DNA from: Chitinophaga sp. CF118
Lineage (GTDB): Bacteria > Bacteroidota > Bacteroidia > Chitinophagales > Chitinophagaceae
DNA length: 64,000 nucleotides
Assembly: GCF_900112615.1 (NCBI RefSeq)
Contig: NZ_FOMK01000008.1
Coordinates: 188,011-252,010, forward strand
Reading direction: 5' to 3'
Shown here one piece after another: positions 62,330-64,000 of this stretch. Every line of letters starts with the position of its first letter. Position 1 is the stretch's first letter. The notes beneath the pieces are model-generated. The model was not told the origin of the DNA, did no database searches, and worked only from the letters and a program-made list of their open reading frames with translations. A program made the position numbers and the translations under genes.

Positions 62330-62869
62330 ATGACAGATGCTTTGTTAGGCGTAGTTGGCACACTTGGAGGTACAGTCATTGGAGCTATCTTGGGATTTGG
62401 AGGAACTTGGTTTAAAGATTGGTTGGACGAAAGGAAAGGAGTAAATATTGATGTCGTGAGTTCGTCAGTTGAGTTGCAAAAAATTAACGGCGAACAAGGA
62501 GCCATAAAATTTTATATTAAAATAGTCATACAAAATAAAAGCACTATTGCTCAACCTATTTGGGGATTATCTTTGAAATTCGGTTCCATTCTCCATCCTA
62601 TGTTCAACCAACCCGGAAGCAATGTTTCAATATTCTGTAGCCCAACTATCACACGTCCGGTGGAATCCGAACCACTAGACATCGAACCTAAGAAAATTCA
62701 ATATATTGTATTTGAATGGGAAGAACGTTTATACTTAGATCATCTTGATGCCTATACAATGAACGATTGTATCGCAAATTATAATACATTTAATGGTCTC
62801 AAATCATTCAAGCTAAATACACCTTTTGTTGTTAAAGAGGTTAAATCTCTCAGCGAAATTACCGAATAA
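62330..62869 (+). CDS. Membrane-anchored hypothetical protein
   Basis: 179 residues from the ATG at 62330 (MTDALLGVVGTLGG). A single membrane segment near residues 5-25 (GTLGGTVIGAILGFGGTWF) is followed by a soluble beta-rich domain (GAIKFYIKIVIQNKSTIAQP). This topology, one membrane helix plus a small soluble domain, occurs in effectors of some phage-defence systems, but no family was recognised. It lies 360 bp upstream of the nuclease-like gene on the same strand. Confidence 0.55.
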   Translation: MTDALLGVVGTLGGTVIGAILGFGGTWFKDWLDERKGVNIDVVSSSVELQKINGEQGAIKFYIKIVIQNKSTIAQPIWGLSLKFGSILHPMFNQPGSNVSIFCSPTITRPVESEPLDIEPKKIQYIVFEWEERLYLDHLDAYTMNDCIANYNTFNGLKSFKLNTPFVVKEVKSLSEITE

Positions 62870-63229
62870 ATTACCATCCCGTCCTATCGAATGCAGCGTT
62901 GCTAAATTTATTAATGGAGTATACTTCATTAACAATACTAATTGTTAAACAGATTTTTGTAAATCACGCATATTTTATGCAAGCGATTTTAGGCCTCAAT
63001 ATATTGTTGGAGATACCTTGATGATTTTGTAATTCTGCTATCTAAGGATAAATGTCTGCCAAGGAGAACCGGCTTCATAAGAATAGACATAATATGTAAC
63101 CTTTGTTGTCGCTTTCAAAACTCGATTGAAGTTGCTTTCTTTATTTTACCCAAACAACCGTGAATTTGGTAACCTCTTTTCAAATTCATATATTTAGTCA
63201 TTCCTAACCTAAACAATAAACTGTAACAA
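62870..63229. other. Intergenic with a candidate promoter at its right end
   Basis: No gene recognised. The promoter for the next gene is described separately. Confidence 0.4.
63165..63196 (+). promoter_or_regulatory. Candidate Bacteroidota promoter
   Basis: tttg at 63165-63168 and tatattta at 63189-63196 (7 of 8 to TAnnTTTG) with 20 bp between, 34 bp before the ATG at 63230. Confidence 0.5.
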
Positions 63230-64000
63230 ATGCCGATAAATTGGGAACAAGCTTATCACCGCTTATTTGATATCATAGATGCGGATGGCAATAAGGAAGC
63301 TCCGCAATATTTTACCGGATCTAAGTTTATCAACACCCTAAAAGGTATAAGCTATAATTTTCCTCAGAATTATAGCCGATATATCGAAACGAGAACAAAT
63401 CAAAAGCAATCTACCAGCAGACGGTTATATTATCAGGAAATCCTTGACAATGTTCCTGAAGCAGAGCGAGTAGCTGCTTACAAAGCCATTTTTGCGGAAT
63501 TGGGCACATTTACAAACGACAGATTGACTGAACTTAAGCGTATGTTCGGTGATGGTGGTGATGAGACAATTCGTGCTGTGGCGCCCGCGGATCCGGTAAT
63601 GTCCTACAATAATTACCAAATTATTCTGCAAACACTTAGAAGAGCGATCCTTAGCTTGGAGCAAAAGCCAGACCTTTATAGTGTGATGGGAGAAGAGCAA
63701 ATGAGGGATTATCTAATTGGTCTGTTAGAACATACTTTTCAAAATACAACTGCCACACGCGAATCGTTCAATAGGGCGGGCCGTACAGATATTTTAGTCC
63801 GCCACGCTAGTGGCAATAATCTTTTCGTTGCTGAGTGCAAAAACTGGACGGGCCAAGCAGGCATGTTGGCAGCTGTAAATCAGCTCATGGGCTATCTAAC
63901 TTATCGGGACAATAAAGCCGCGTTGCTTTTATTTGTGGATCGAGCTGATATAACTACTGTGCTGAACAGGATAGACGAAGCCATAATCACTCACATGAAT
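63230..64000 (+). CDS. PD-(D/E)xK nuclease-like protein, partial (runs off the window)
   Basis: 257 codons from the ATG at 63230 to the window edge, with no stop. The N-terminal about 180 residues are helical and unfamiliar (SRYIETRTNQKQSTSRRLYY, YQIILQTLRRAILSLEQKP). From about residue 185, GRTDILVRHASGNNLFVAEC then KNW gives Asp...ExK on adjacent strands, the core of a restriction-endonuclease fold (Mrr-like), followed by a helix (QAGMLAAVNQLMGYLTYRDN). It is probably a DNA-targeting effector. Its full domain structure cannot be seen. Confidence 0.65.
   Translation, partial: MPINWEQAYHRLFDIIDADGNKEAPQYFTGSKFINTLKGISYNFPQNYSRYIETRTNQKQSTSRRLYYQEILDNVPEAERVAAYKAIFAELGTFTNDRLTELKRMFGDGGDETIRAVAPADPVMSYNNYQIILQTLRRAILSLEQKPDLYSVMGEEQMRDYLIGLLEHTFQNTTATRESFNRAGRTDILVRHASGNNLFVAECKNWTGQAGMLAAVNQLMGYLTYRDNKAALLLFVDRADITTVLNRIDEAIITHMN

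Overview
The window reads as chromosome from a member of the Bacteroidota, most likely the Chitinophagaceae (Chitinophaga-like). The signs are type IX secretion sorting domains, a TonB-dependent receptor beside a LytS/LytTR sensor pair, many lipoproteins with C-K/N-K after the lipobox, TAnnTTTG-type promoters and a Bacteroidota-style integrase fragment. The genus is inference. No rRNA, intact tRNA, CRISPR array or complete insertion sequence was seen.

Layout. 1-8.6 kb holds a 5'-complete GH43 glycosidase cut by the window edge, an NTF2-like protein, a Crp/Fnr regulator, a secreted GH18-like/crystallin/ricin protein, a metallo-beta-lactamase-fold hydrolase and an amidohydrolase. 9-14.2 kb is a phage- or plasmid-like replication module: two related Bacteroidota proteins facing apart around an iteron-like locus, a small HTH protein, a DnaD-like initiator and a second DnaB helicase. 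14.3-16.7 kb has an HxlR regulator and a lactonase-like enzyme. 17-22 kb is a cluster of secreted lipoproteins: a C10 (streptopain-type) peptidase, a protein-glutaminase homologue, a C11 (clostripain-type) peptidase and a C10 paralogue that has lost its catalytic Cys. 23-28 kb is a TonB-dependent receptor and its divergent LytS/LytTR pair. 28-30.7 kb pairs a membrane-anchored winged-helix regulator with two exported proteins that both end in KGGC.

30.9-45 kb mixes regulators (HxlR, AraC), an NmrA-type reductase, hydrolases and a glycosyltransferase with gene debris, including a truncated integrase and a duplicated 170-bp gene tail. 45-64 kb is an accessory region of small cassettes with a DUF4143 ATPase, a truncated DUF1016 nuclease, pRiA4b-type and SEC-C proteins, McrBC restriction, ankyrin protein, an M50-like pseudo-protease, a PP1-type phosphatase and a PD-(D/E)xK protein cut by the right edge.

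The most unusual feature is a dispersed element, present 11 times and always in the same orientation. It is an intrinsic-terminator hairpin joined to a sequence that, read on the minus strand, resembles the T-loop and acceptor 3' end of a tRNA. It marks cassette boundaries, usually just beyond the stop codon of a minus-strand gene. In one case it abuts a gene truncated in mid-domain. It may be a family of integration scars or of tRNA-like 3'-UTR elements; the sequence alone does not decide.
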